DNA of 64,000 nt from Acanthopleura granulata (GCA_016165875.1 JABBOT010000081.1:1-64000), one strand, 5' to 3'; counted from the first letter of the stretch, positions 33,337-44,509 are shown. Numbers and translations are program-made. The notes: generated by a model not told the origin, from the sequence alone.

Positions 33337-33570
33337 AACAGAAATGGTCGGCCCGGTGTCAATATAGTGTGACCGGGTGGGGTGTCATGTCTGGTGTGTT
33401 CGGCATGATGCTCAAGTGTGGGCGGTACTTTAGTACTTTGGCTGCATGGACTCGGCCTGCCACAGGAAAACACACTATATGCACACACCAGAAGGGCTCC
33501 TCGTCGTCATATGACTCAAACATTGTTAAGTACGACGTTAAACCCAATCATGCATACATACATTCATTTC
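33337..33570 (+). mobile_element. SINE family 2, best copy
   Basis: Starts near 'ggtcggcccggtgtcaatat', continues 'agtgtgaccgggtggggtgt', 'catgtctggtgtgttcggca', 'ctttggctgcatggactcgg', then 'ctcctcgtcgtcatatgact' and 'cgacgttaaacccaatcat', and ends in a 'gcatacatacattcatt' tail. Other copies: 23655 (+), 56928 (-), 61700 (+). Not related to family 1 by eye. Confidence 0.75.
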
Positions 33571-33898
33571 TTCTGTGATCACCACGTGAACACGAACAGA
33601 CAGAGCGGGGCGATCTACAAATCTCCTGGCCTTGAGAACTAGCCCTGCCCGACCACTTAGCAGCTGAAGGTTTCAAGGGCGGCGGAACCGCCCCCACCAT
33701 CCAGATCATGGTCTGATCATGGCAATAATTTCCCAAAGAAGCAGAAAAATTTTAAAAGAAACACAAGCAGGACAAGAGTGAAGACGACTTATCCAGCATC
33801 TACAGATAAATAGAGATTGTGTTTTTTTCTCCTCCAAATGTGTATCAAATAAATAACTTCCACCGCGTATTTATCGCTGTGACGTTGCGGTAGGCCTA

Positions 33899-34312
33899 CT
33901 ATATTTTGAAGCTTGGCGTGCAGGCTGCTGCCCTTGAAACCAACTGTATAATAGTAATGTAGTATATTGGAAAGGCAGAACGAATCGGAGAATCGGAGAA
34001 TAAGGGCTGGTATTCGCCCGCCATGTTTTGCCTATTGTCTGAGAGTTCAACGAACTGATTGACTGCAGTTTTGATATCAATGTTATCTGTATAATCCTTG
34101 TGAACATGCAAGACAATGAGGTTATTTAACCTAGACTGGGTCATGGTGGACCGCAAGTACGTTTTTAGCCTACGAAGAGCAGAAAAATATCTTTCGCTTG
34201 TTGCATTTGTGGCTGGCATAACAAGAATCAGACCAAGTACAATGCAAATCTCGGAGAAAAATGTCCTCTCATGGTGTGACATATCAGAAAAAAAGGGCAT
34301 CAGAGACTTCAA
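33899..34312 (-). pseudogene. hAT transposase C-terminal dimerisation domain
   Basis: ILVMPATNATSERYFSALRR followed by LKTYLRSTMTQSRLNNLIVL. The 'P.TNA..ERsFS.LrrlKtylRstM.q.RLn.L..l..hk' motif is diagnostic for the hAT dimerisation region. The remaining frame ends at a stop soon after the domain, close to the natural C-terminus. Confidence 0.9.
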
Positions 34313-34344
34313 ATCAACAGGCGACTCTTCCCGTTCGGAAAATT

Positions 34345-34779
34345 TTACAGAAACTGTATTTGAGTACTTAGTCTCTCTTTATCAAAATCTGATGTGTAGA
34401 ATGCTGCCATAGTTTCTAGTTGCTGACTGCACTCTTTATTATTGCAGGCATTCAGAAGCAGATCCTGAAGATTTCTATATTGTCGGAACCCCGACTGATC
34501 AAACCTGTCTTGAATTGCATTAATGAGACGATCAAGAACATCAAAGTATTGTTGCCTGTGGACCTCTCGCGGTGTCTGAAGGAAATGCCCTGCCCCTTCG
34601 CCAACTTCGTATCGTGATGGGGTCTTGGGTTCGCGCGGTAACACGGAACCCTCTACGTCAAGTGATTTTGCGTTTTGCAGAATCTTCTCGTAAAACAGCT
34701 CAAAACCTCGGGTTTGCCTTATTTCCTGGAGGCTTTTAAAAGTCAAAGAAGCAATTTTTTGACGTACTACTGGTGACAA
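34345..34779 (-). pseudogene. hAT transposase segment between core and dimerisation domain
   Basis: A 144-codon open stretch with IRQTRGFELFYEKILQNAKS and LDRLINAIQDRFDQSGFRQY. It corresponds to the segment where ZMYM1-like transposases have 'YR...y...iD.l...l..RF.q'. It is separated by a stop or frameshift from the pieces on both sides. Confidence 0.8.
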
Positions 34780-34797
34780 ATTTGGACTTTGTAATGC

Positions 34798-35165
34798 TTA
34801 ACTAAGATTATCGGAGTACTTAAGAATAGGGTGTGAGTGTGATATTCCCCAGAAGAGATTGAATTTTCTTATTTGTGACTGTGCTCCAATAATCCTAGCT
34901 TTCGCTTCAGTGTCTGTCGCACATCGTAGTGCCTCTTCCCACAGACTAAATAAAACCTCATAGTTATCAAGAATGCTCACTAGTGAATTTGCACGAACAC
35001 TCCAGCGCGTAGGACAAAGTACTTTAACTCCGGGTGTGTCGGGTTGAATATTAGTTTTCAGGTTATCAAACAATGCTTCAGGCATGCGTGAGTATTTGAT
35101 CAATTTACAAATTTCGTGCTTACCTTCCAAAGTGTCTTTAGCAGCTTTTACCTCCTTGCACGCAA
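34798..35165 (-). pseudogene. hAT transposase middle segment
   Basis: LACKEVKAAKDTLEGKHEIC, then LIKYSRMPEALFDNLK, then DTPGVKVLCPTRWSVRANSL. The 'G..vLCPTRWtvRa.sl..i..NY' motif is typical of ZMYM1-like hAT transposases. The sequence 5' to it (35165-35545) keeps only traces, including QCYNG.SSMGGEK (family 'QCYDGASNM.G'). Confidence 0.85.
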
Positions 35166-35547
35166 GATTTAATTAGTAGCCATAACAGTGTGAGAACAAA
35201 GCTTACGGTTCCCACTCCTGTAACCAGACAGCCACTCGGGATTTTCTCCCCACCCATACTGCTCTCGCCATTATAACATTGCCCTCTGCATTTCCCTATT
35301 CATACATTCATTCTACAAAGAACGTCCAAAATTACTGTTACCACAGTTTCAGCAGAGATGTCATCAACTTTGTAAACCCGAAGGAGATCTTCGTGGATAA
35401 TAAAATCCTCTCCTACCCACCTAAAAACTAGTACGACCTGTTCATGCTAACTCATCTACCATTATACAGTAAAACTCACACAGAATTTCCTGCCTTGAAA
35501 GAACACGAATCATTTCATTCTGAATGTCATGCGGTACATATTTTTTT

Positions 35548-36030
35548 TCATTTCTTTTTTAACCACTGTAGAGGAGACGGGTCGTCATTTCCACGCAAAA
35601 TGAGAAACTGCGTAAAGTTCCCATCGTCTTCATCTACAGCAGCACTGTTTCCACGGAATGGTAAACCTTGTCGACATAAGTGACGTACATTTTCAAATAT
35701 TTCACCTATAATGCGTCTACTTTCCACCTTTTCTTCAGCATGCGCTTGGCTGAGAGAATCACCAATATCGCTAGTAGTTGCTGGTAAGGTAATGAGACGT
35801 TCAACGGTTTCTTTATGAGACTTGCTAGCTTCGTGTTCTCTAAATACGCCCTGCACTTCTTTCCAGTTGCTGAAACCTTTACATATGAAAGTGGGTTCAG
35901 CCTCACTGCTGGAGGATAACCTTGACGAAAAAGTTGCGCTTTGGCATACAAAACAGAAAGCTAAGTCGGTATATTTTTGATAATGCAGCCAGGTGTATTT
36001 ATCAAACCATTCCGTTGGAAACTTTCGGTT
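35548..36030 (-). pseudogene. hAT transposase N-terminal part, TTF-type zinc finger
   Basis: Reads KFPTEWFDKYTWLHYQKY, then DLAFCFVCQ, then (after a frame change) FICKGFSNWKEVQGVFREHE and ASKSHKETVERL. The pattern FP..WF..Y.WL.Y, then AFC..C, then GF..WK...F..HE.S..H is the TTF/DUF-type zinc finger at the N-terminus of ZMYM1-like hAT transposases. The frame change near 35860-35900 breaks it. Confidence 0.8.
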
Positions 36031-36925
36031 AACGATACTTTCTTTTCCCCAAACTCACGGAAATCAAACGATCTGGCTTGATTGGGAGTATATGACACAC
36101 GTGTTGTGCGAGCACGCTGTGGGGTTATTTGGGGCCCAGATGTCGAAGACGCGTTGTCATTGAGGGTTTTCTGCCGGAGGAGAAGGATTCTGACGAATTT
36201 CTGAACGTGATTTTGGAGAGAAATAGTTTAGAAGCGACATTTCGAATTTTTATTTTCGAAATAATTAAGTTTGTTTGAAACGAGCAATGAATTAACCGAA
36301 TTGCAGACTGAGTACTTCTACAAGTAGGCCCACAGTTGTAATGGAATCAACCGGTTACTGGACCGTATTTGTACACACGCTGTTATGTCAAAAGAGTGCC
36401 ATCTGTGCTGTCACAAAAAGGCGCCATCTGTGCCGCCTGCCCACAGATTCAATGCCGTAAATTAGTAAATTATCTGCAAAAGTATAGTCTTTGGGACTTT
36501 AAATATAGATGACGGCTGTTGTCCAAGATCATTGTCCGATATGTATGATCTATTTACCCCGCATTTCGAAACTTCGTTTGGCACTAGGTGAAAAAATATG
36601 GTAGGCCTACCCCAGTAATGTACATTGCCGAAAGGTGTAGTACTTGAGGTCCAATTTTCGCTACCTAGTGAAAGTTTGACGCCCATATTTCATCCTAACA
36701 ATTGCATTTTTCTGCGCCACTGGGCACCGATATGTGCGTCAATAATAAGAATTCAGCACTTCATATATCTTAATGTAGTTCCTAATTTTAAACCCCAGAA
36801 ATCGCTTTCAACGTGTCTGCGGCCGGCTAGCGGGCCCCAGCTTCCGGGGCCTAGGCTGCCCCTGGACCCTCGCCTATTGGGCTGATATAGTCGGGGCAAT
36901 CGTAATTTGCTTCCGGTGCCCCTTG

Positions 36926-38992
36926 GGTTACGGTTGCTAAGGGCCTTTTGAATGCTGTTATCGTAAGGTGTTATAGCAGGCTGCCATTGTCTTGACTCTC
37001 GACGAATCATGCCATATAACTCTACGAGATCAGATTTGTTAGTATTTCAGCTTTTCGAAACCCATCACCACGTGGCTCTCCATGGTTTTTCAGTAGCCTT
37101 TGATGTTCTGAGTTTGAACCCAGCTCTCACAGATTTGGAAGGGGCTGTATATACCTCACGAGGTTGGTCAGGTACCTTCCATTATGCAATGGTTTCCTCA
37201 CGTGTCTCGTTTTCTCCAGTGTTTGGTTTTCTCATATGTTTGGTTTATCCACATTCTCCCTGTGCCAGGTTTCCTACTTGCTTAATTTCCTTCTGTATCT
37301 TGTTTCTTTCTGTGTCTTGTGCACATTCCGTGCATACCCCTCTATACATACTCGCAGTCGCCAGTTGATTAGACCTGTTCAACTGTCCCCAGTTACTTGG
37401 TTAAGTTCAAGAGTGTACATCTCTCACCCACACATACATATATGGTGTCAAACAGGGACAGATGTACGAAACCCGTCATACAGGGTCTTACTAATAGGTT
37501 CTCAGCACTATTGTTTCATAGTTGTAAGATGGATAGCTCTTTGACCCTCTGTATGTAGTGTGAACGGCTCTGTGGTGAGATTTTTGGAAGATGACGATTG
37601 CAGTCAAAGTGGGGACACACACGGATCAACCCGTGCTAAAACTGGTAAATGGGACACATTAGATACTTCAAGAGATACTTAGCACGTTCTCTACTCTCCA
37701 CAGCCAGCACTGAATAACAAAGGCCTTTTCACAGGTCTATTCAACTCCGGACTGTCAGTGTGTAGAGAGGGGTGTGTTTGCGTGTCTGTTATTAGTGACT
37801 ATTGACTACCATTCTGAAAAGCCTCAAAAAAGACGAAAGGCGTCAATGGTTTAAATACAAGTATGATGTTATAGGGCCTATCATTCACCCGTGTTTTCAT
37901 TCATCGTACACTTCACTAGGTTTAGCTAGAAAGTCATTCTCCTGGATATACCACACGCAAGAATTTTATTTCTGATATATTTCTTATATATTACCCTGCT
38001 CCATTTACTAGCCCGAAACGCTGCAATTCTGTGTACTAAACTGTGACGTAATTCTTCGAAGCAAAATTCTCATCAGTGCTAAATATTCGAATGATGGTTT
38101 GCAGACAGGGAATTTCACCCGTGGGGCTTCGGCCTTCTGGGCTCACAGGCAAGTGCTATTTGGTTCCGTGTTTTGCGTTCATGGGAACCAAGATGAAACA
38201 CAAAACAGGCTCCGTGAAAGAAAGTTGTAGAAAACGCTTCTTTTTTTTTCTTTTTAAGTAAGAGAACTGTGTATAATTGAAGTTGTTATCCAACGGCATA
38301 ACCGGGGTCCACATTATTACCTATTAAGCACACCTGGCAGTCCTCTGTTAACTTCATGGTAAGAAAAGAGAGAAAAAAAGATTCTGAAAGATTGAAAAAG
38401 AACGAGCTGGATTTGAACCCGTGACTATCAGATATCATGTACAATGGACCTTGTACTAAAAACCATCGCGGGAGCAGTTTAGTTTTGATCTTTTGCCCAT
38501 AGCCCATAACAAAAGATATAAAGAATACAGTGTAGCAAGGATAATCTCCATTCTCATAGTAAACTGCACTCAGCGATGTCCAGCTGGGGGTTAATTACAG
38601 CCTAATTTGTATATCAAATTTTACGTGCAAGGTTAACTGAGTAAGGCCATCCACCTAGAAACAGCAAATAGAATTTCCACCCGGGAGGTATGCCCGTTTG
38701 TGAGAAGAAGATTTTTTAAGCTTAACAATGAAACTCAAAATAGCCGATAAATCACGTGACTGGCCAATGGCCACTAAACGTCAAAAGTTGCCTCATATGT
38801 TCATTATCAACACTGCAAAGTTTGGATTCTCTACCTTCAGTAGTGTGGCATATATTGCAATTTTACGAGAGCACTGATAATAATAATAATGATATTAATA
38901 ATAACCCAAACGATTTCAAGAGGTGTCCTACAGAGAACCTTTGTGGATCCCTAAAAATAAATGAATATTGCTAACCTGATATTAAGCTATAT
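36926..38992. other. No recognisable gene
   Basis: The segment near 37070-37180 has a tRNA-like 'gagtttgaacccagctctca' and may be part of another SINE, but no second copy was seen here. Pyrimidine-rich frames at 37009-37544 have no family resemblance. Confidence 0.4.
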
Positions 38993-39261
38993 TTTTTTAT
39001 TTGTTTATGTATTTATTTGTTTATTTCATTAATACTTCAAGAATACTCCAGAATATTTCACTTTATGTAATATGGTGGCCAATATAATGCTGGGAGGAAA
39101 CAGACAGAGCCTGGGGGAAACCCACGATCATCCGCAGGCAGACCTTCCACATACGACCGGTGAGGAAACCAGTATGAGCTTGGCTTGAACTCACAGTGAT
39201 GGCATTGGTGAGAGACACCTGTGTCATTACGCTGCACTGGTGCACTAAGCTGCTTGGCCAC
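38993..39261 (-). mobile_element. SINE family 1, nearly full-length
   Basis: Tail 'tttatttgtttatgtatttatt' side first, then 'caatataatgctgggaggaa', 'gagcctgggggaaacccacg', 'atgagcttggcttgaactca' and the head end 'aagctgcttggccac'. Confidence 0.88.
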
Positions 39262-39551
39262 AAAATCATAAAAAGCTATAATCACAACAGCTATCATCAT
39301 TCATTCCCACATAAGTGATATATATGTGCAATCTACTGATGGAAGCCAAATGGCCTTCAATGAACATTTATAGACCACCCAAACTGCCACAAGAGTGTGA
39401 CCACGTGTCACCATGGCGTCACAAGCCGAGACAGCGAGAGCAGGTCAGTGTACAGCTTCCGTCTCCAAAGCCTAGTATAAGCCTACAGGAATTGAAAGAC
39501 AAGCCCTCTAACTACTGTACCAATGCCCGTTCCATGGACCAGTGAGTAATT

Positions 39552-39783
39552 GTTTATTTCTATATTTATTTGATTTGTGTTTTATGGCATGCTCAAGAAT
39601 ACTTCACTTATAAAGGTGAAAGGAAACAAGGCAGAGCACGGGGGAAAACCTACGACCACCTGCAGGTTGCTGGCAGACCTTCCCACATATGACCAGATAG
39701 GAAACCAGCCAGGGCTTCAACCTACAGCAGTTACACTGGCTATTGTACTGCACTTGCACGTTAGCAAATAAGCCATGGAGGCC
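39552..39783 (-). mobile_element. SINE family 1, copy with internal loss
   Basis: Tail side 'tatttatttgatttgtgttt', 'ggcatgctcaagaatacttc', 'aacctacgaccacctgcagg', 'ttgctggcagaccttcccac', head 'agcaaataagccatggaggc'. The 'ggcggccagcattatgg' part is deleted. Confidence 0.82.
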
Positions 39784-40658
39784 TTAACCAATCAATAAGC
39801 TGGATTCTCACAAAGTGCTCAGAAATCAACCACTGCATTGTGAAACAATCATCTAATGCCAATGCTAAATGTAAGAAAGGCAAAGAAAAATAAAAACCAG
39901 AAAAATAAGCAAACAAGAAATACATTTCAAACTTTGGGCATTCATCTTTCATTCATTTTTTTTCATAACCCGAGACAGAATCAACAACAATTCCTCAGGC
40001 AGATGTGAATATTCCTCAAAATCAAGGTCAGAAAAATCTTTTTCGGAGCATTAACGATAAAACATATTCCAATCTCTGAAGATCGAATAAAACCTGGCTT
40101 ATGTTCTGGTTTACTATCGAGTGTCTGCTACCAGACCCCAAAGTGCGGTCCATTTGGAAAATCCTGGGCCCAGTAGCAAGAACGTTGCCCTCCCATTGTT
40201 TCAAATCTGACAGGAACCTGGAAGCACAGGTTGTGTCTTGTTCTTGAGTGTGATTTAAAGTCGTGACACAAAAAGCGCTGGCTTCAGCGGCTCGGATATC
40301 GTTTTTTGCACCACATTAATTGAGCATCCTGTCACAGCTCACGCTGTTCTTGCAACAGGCATCTGCACTACGTCTGGCACCGACAGTGTTTGCACCGTCC
40401 ATATCTCTTTGATCATCACTGTTAATGAGATATTCAGAAACACAGGCACGGTCGATGATGTGTGTGCAGCACATTTTGCCACCTGATCCACAGACCCTGG
40501 CATCGTCTCCAACATTTTCATGAAGAAGATCCATCCTGATGCTTCTAGTCTTGTTGTCACATGAAATGCTGTCGGTCTTTAGCTTTTCACCCTGAGCCTT
40601 TGTAGTAGAATCTCATTGATGCCTTCATCTGTTTCACCAATCCAACCACACCACTGAC

Positions 40659-40727
40659 TCAAGGCGATTGGTGGTAATTGTTGAAGAATTCATCAAAATT
40701 TATTCCACTGATGGCCTTCAAAATTAT
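40659..40727 (-). CDS. JMJD4: JMJD4 exon 7 (terminal exon, end uncertain)
   Basis: Residues 336-357: IILKAISGINFDEFFNNYHQ then SP and TGA. The 'SGInf.eF..f' motif matches the JMJD4 C-terminal region. The frame stops sooner than expected. A different frame of the same DNA stays open over the stop and reads ALSQWCGWIGETDEG then INEILLQRLRVKS, so a small frameshift or another splice choice is possible. Acceptor 'gtctttcctttag'. Confidence 0.7.
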   Translation of the reverse strand: MILKAISGINFDEFFNNYHQSP

Positions 40728-40819
40728 CTAAAGGAAAGACAAAATTGAATTATTTACCTATTTACATGAAAGTAAACATAAAAGGCCTGGCTTGGCCCTT
40801 TCAAAATTAGTAATCAGTT

Positions 40820-40885
40820 TATTTCCTTGATGTCTTACGCTGTACTCAAGAGTACTTCACTTATACAACTGCCGCCGGTATAATG
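40820..40885 (-). mobile_element. SINE family 1, tail-side fragment
   Basis: 'tgtcttacgctgtactcaag', 'agtacttcacttatacaact', 'gccgccggtataatggg' matches the 3' end of the family in reverse. It lies in the last JMJD4 intron. Confidence 0.65.
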
Positions 40886-41340
40886 GGGGTGTGGGGATAT
40901 TGGATGCTCGACTGGGTGGTGGGGAGTTTCTACTCCAACCACATTTGGGGGATTACCCACCTTGGGCAGTGTTGTACATTGAAAGGATACAAAACTGATG
41001 TTGCTGGTTTTGACAGAAATCTGGAACACCACAAGATACAATATGGGCTTATTTACTATGAACAGGACAGAGAAAATGTCATTTTTCGCCAGTGTTCATC
41101 TGACAGACAAACAGAAGTCCATGAATTAGGGTGTGGCTAATTCCTGCCAGTTCACTGGCTATGATGTGACAAAAGAGGCGGTGCTGATGAAGGGTCAGTT
41201 CTGGGGAGACCACCACACCTCATACGATGCCCAGCAAAATATTCCCACCTAACTTACAACAAAACCAGCGACACCTGGATTTGAACTCACGACCTAATGG
41301 TCTTCACAGCAGACACAGCAGACTTCACACAGCTCCTCAC

Positions 41341-41484
41341 CTGACACTGCTCACTCCATCCGTCCATGTCAGCACAGTCGGCGATTTCCCGCTGCACGTC
41401 AGTCAAGTTCTCCTCCAGGAACCTCTGGCACAAATCTATGTTGCAGCCATTTATCCAGTCGTGATTAATGATTATGGTGTCTTC
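41341..41484 (-). CDS. JMJD4: JMJD4 exon 6
   Basis: Residues 288-335: EDTIIINHDWINGCNIDLCQ then RFLEENLTDVQREIADCADM and DGWSEQCQ. 'DTIsINHnWvNG.N' is the end of the JmjC barrel, followed by the family's C-terminal helices. Acceptor 'gtttcttccag', donor 'gtgagga', phase 0 at both ends. Confidence 0.93.
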
Positions 41485-41852
41485 CTGGAAGAAACAGATT
41501 GATTGAATGACCTGACGACTGACTGACTGATTGGCTTAATACTTGATTTATCCAATAGATAACCCATAATAGCAGGATAAGATCTGTCCCTGTCCAGTTT
41601 TACCTGTTTCAAGGACACGCTATAGCTTAAGTGATACTGAGCCTCAATGAACTTAATTAACTTTATTTATTTAAAATGATTATTATTTAACAATACATGG
41701 AAAACTTCTTTTACTTATACGATGACAGTCAGTTTCATGGGTGACTTAATACCTACCATACTGGCCATCATGGAAGTAAGCTGCAGGTAACGTTGCACCC
41801 ATGAAGCAGGCCCTTGGTACGCAAGGGGTGTACCAACGACCTTTGGCATGTG

Positions 41853-42700
41853 ACGGGTGCACTGATTTCTTGTGACTGGGTGTAGTGTGATTTCTTGGGA
41901 CTGGGTGTGGTGTAATTTCTTATGACTCGCTGTTGTGTGATTTCTTGCGACTGGGTGTTTTGTGATTTCTTGTGACTGGGTGTAATGTGATTTCTTGTGA
42001 CTGGGTGTTGTGTGATTTCTTGTGACTGAGTGTAGTGTGATTTTCTGAGAGTGGGTCAGGTGTAATTTTCTTTAAATGAGTGGGATGTAATTTACAGTGA
42101 TTATGTTCGGTGTGACTTTCTAAGGCCGGGTGGGGTGTTATTTCCAGTATTTGGAGGTTGATGGGTATTACTTGCTGTAACTGGGTGTGACTTCCCACAT
42201 CTGGATTGGGTTTGAGCGCCTGAAGCTGAGCGGGTTGTGGATTCGTGTAACTGGGTGGGGTGTGACTTTATGTATCACATCTGCTTTTTCGCAACTGGGG
42301 GGAGAAGGGGATTTCCTGTCACTCGGTGGCGTGTGATTTTCTGTAACTGGGTGGGGTGTGATTTTCTGTAACACGTTGGGGTGTGGTTTCCTGTAACTGG
42401 GTGGGGTGTGATTTCCTGTAACTGGGTGGGGTGTGATTTCCTGTAACTGGGTAAGTGCGATTCCCTTCAAGCTAAGTGGGGTGTGATTTTCTGTAAATGA
42501 TTTTGTACCACTGGGCGGAGTGTGATTTCGTGTAACTAGTTGGAGGGTGTGATTTTCTGTAACTGGTTGAGGTTTGAGGTCCTGTCACTGCGAGAGGTGT
42601 GATTTTCTGTAACTAAGTGGGACATGATTTTCTGTACGTGAGTAAGATATAATTTATTTTAAATGGGTGGGGTGTAAGTTTCTGTAACTGGAAGGAGTAT
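41853..42700. repeat. 24-bp minisatellite in a JMJD4 intron, about 35 copies
   Basis: Plus-strand unit 'tgtgatttcctgtaactggg' with a variable 'tggg'; step 24 bp in the regular part (42300-42450). A left part uses 'tcttgtgactgggtgt' and a right part is more diverged. Because 24 is divisible by 3, the minus strand shows long open frames (TPHPVTEN repeats), but they lie inside the intron between exons 6 and 5 and are not genes. Confidence 0.9.
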
Positions 42701-43078
42701 TATTTTCTACAATTACCTGCAATTTTTGATTGCGATTCAGGGTTAACTGACTGGGTATGTTCATTGTGATGCAATTCAGCTGAAGTTCTGCCAATCATAA
42801 CCGATATTCCTATAGCAGCTGTCAACCAAAGGTCCTGTGATGGGTATTGTAAATCAATAATCGCAAGACCTGTTTCCAAATTAACACAAACCAAAAAAGG
42901 AACAAGAAAGTACATAAAGTAAATTTTCAATTACAACAATTCTTTCATGTGTAAAAAGCTGGATTGCTTTGTCTCAGAAAAGTGATGGCTCTCATCCAGT
43001 CTGCTTAAGGGGTGGAGTATGAACAAGCTGTTGATAAACATTTTAAATAGACAAAATGGGATAACACCAAATGCTTAC

Positions 43079-43260
43079 CACATTATGAACTTGATGGTGC
43101 CAGCCACTAGGGACATAGATTATCTCCCCTTCCCCTTGATACACCTCAAAGCGCTTGATGACGTGTTGGTATTGTGGATATTTTTTAACGTCTTTCAAGT
43201 CATCAGACAAGACGTTATACACAAGGTTGCCCAAATTGTCTCTCAGATTGTCTTCTTCAC
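43079..43260 (-). CDS. JMJD4: JMJD4 exon 5, distal iron ligand
   Basis: Residues 228-287: EEDNLRDNLGNLVYNVLSDD, then a variable linker, then RFEVYQGEGEIIYVPSGWHH and QVHNV. The 'GEiifVPSGWhHqVhN' block carries the distal iron-binding His (282). Acceptor 'gtttatttaaag', donor 'gtaagcat'. Confidence 0.93.
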
Positions 43261-43360
43261 CTTTAAATAAACGTGAACATGACAAATAATTTGCCATCAT
43301 TCTTAAACGAAAAGACATCACTACATGAAATCTATGTATTGCATGATCAGTGTTTTCTGC

Positions 43361-43496
43361 CCTAATCAAGAATATTGTACTTATACGTTGCTGGCAGACC
43401 TTCCCACATACAGCCAGAGAGAAAGCCAGCCTAGGCTGGACTATAACTCACAGCCATCACACGGTGAGAGACACTGAGGTCATTGTGCCGCTCCCT
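43361..43496 (-). mobile_element. SINE family 1, internally deleted copy
   Basis: 'cctaatcaagaatattgtac', 'gttgctggcagaccttccca', 'tcacagccatcacacggtga', 'gagacactgaggtcattgtg'. About half of the body is missing. In the JMJD4 intron between exons 5 and 4. Confidence 0.75.
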
Positions 43497-44100
43497 TGAT
43501 AAAGGATTCCACATAAAGTTTAAACTGCATACCTCTTCATTCTTGTGACATAGCATAGCCAAGATATCGCCGTTCAGGGCAAAACTTGTTACACTGAGAA
43601 GATCGAAAATGCCACCAATTATTAATATTAATAAATTATTATTGTTTACAGATATAGTACAAGTGTTTCCAGTTTTACTCAGCTGACGTATCATATCCAA
43701 TGGCCTCGTAAGAATTCCAGTTTAAAGGTTGATTAACGGAATTAGCAAGCACATCACAGCTCACTGGCTGTGGCCCTTAAGCTCTGTTTCCAGCCATCTT
43801 TCAAAATAAGTATTTTTTTTGGTGGTCATTTCTTTTTAACATTATGAAATCATATCACATTACGTAACAGCTGATGTGTCATAATCAAATTATCAGTGAT
43901 CAGTCAAAAACAATAAATATATCCCTGTCCCAGTGATATGCTTCACTCACAAAAAAAGTGTCATTCTCAATTATCTAATAAAATATAACATGTACACCAG
44001 TTTGATTTTTTGTTGTTGTTGATTTGATTTATACATTTATTTATTTATTCCATTGGTGCTTTACACTGTAAACATACATCTGATTGCATTACTTATTTAT

Positions 44101-44333
44101 TTGATTTCATTATTTATTTATTTATTTGACTGCTGTTCCACGACGCACTCAAGACTATTTCACTTATATGACAGTGTCCAGTACTACAATGGTATAAAAC
44201 CAGTGGGGGAAACATATCACCATGCATAGGTTGCTGGCAGACTTTCTCTTATGCGACTTGAGAGGAAGCCAGCAACAGCTGGACTTGAACTCACAGTGAC
44301 TGTCTTGATCAGAGGCTTCTTGGCCACTGTGCA
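44101..44333 (-). mobile_element. SINE family 1, nearly complete, diverged
   Basis: Tail side 'ttatttatttatttgactgc', 'cgacgcactcaagactattt', 'accatgcataggttgctggc', 'aacagctggacttgaactca', head side 'agaggcttcttggccactg'. Ends about 90 bp from JMJD4 exon 4. Confidence 0.8.
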
Positions 44334-44423
44334 TGTCCTTCATGTTATTGTTTGGCTTCTAACTTTCTTTTTTGGGGGGGGCAAAATTTCAGATTCTGAA
44401 AAAAAAACATACATATTAGTTAC

Positions 44424-44509
44424 CTGGTGGAAATAAAATCCACTTCTTTTGTCCGCAGATGTTCGCTGACCAACTGAAGGATCGAAATACATCAGCATGA
44501 AAAGGAGTC
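44424..44509 (-). CDS. JMJD4: JMJD4 exon 4, iron-binding HxD
   Basis: Residues 199-226: TPFHADVFRSFSWSANICGQ then KKWILFPP, with Gly 227 split to the next exon. HAD supplies two of the three iron ligands. Lys and Trp after 'CGQKKW' are conserved in the family. Acceptor 'tgtttttag', donor 'gtaactaat'. Confidence 0.93.

Larger units (their letters stand above)
33674..36925 (-). mobile_element. hAT-family DNA transposon (ZMYM1-like), about 3.25 kb, decayed
   Basis: The minus-strand transposase is broken into several frames, in order: TTF-type zinc finger, catalytic core remnants, C-terminal hAT dimerisation domain. Imperfect terminal inverted repeats are proposed. The left end reads 'caagggcggcggaacc' (33674). 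The right end, read inward, is 'caaggggcaccggaagc' (36925). The flanking 8-bp target duplication is not convincing ('gaaggttt' against 'ggttacgg'), so the exact ends are uncertain. The right end has a GC-rich segment (36815-36875), unlike its surroundings. hAT transposases cut and paste DNA; this copy cannot encode one. Confidence 0.75.

Noticed and set aside
36712..36722. 'ctgcgccactg' as the right terminal inverted repeat of the hAT element
   Set aside because: It resembles some hAT ends, but no matching inverted copy was found on the left, whereas the ends at 33674 and 36925 partly match each other.
37009..37544. Two hydrophobic plus-strand frames that look like membrane proteins
   Set aside because: The hydrophobicity comes from T-rich DNA; there is no family motif, and the region begins with a SINE-like segment.
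38395..38460. tRNA gene on the minus strand ('cgggttcaaatccagctcg')
   Set aside because: A B-box-like string is present, but the T-stem does not pair properly and no acceptor stem or D-arm can be drawn; likely chance or a SINE relic.
41920..42470. Two ~90-100 residue minus-strand open frames with TPHPVTEN-type repeats
   Set aside because: They arise because the 24-bp minisatellite unit is divisible by three; they lie inside a JMJD4 intron and have no start or domain support.
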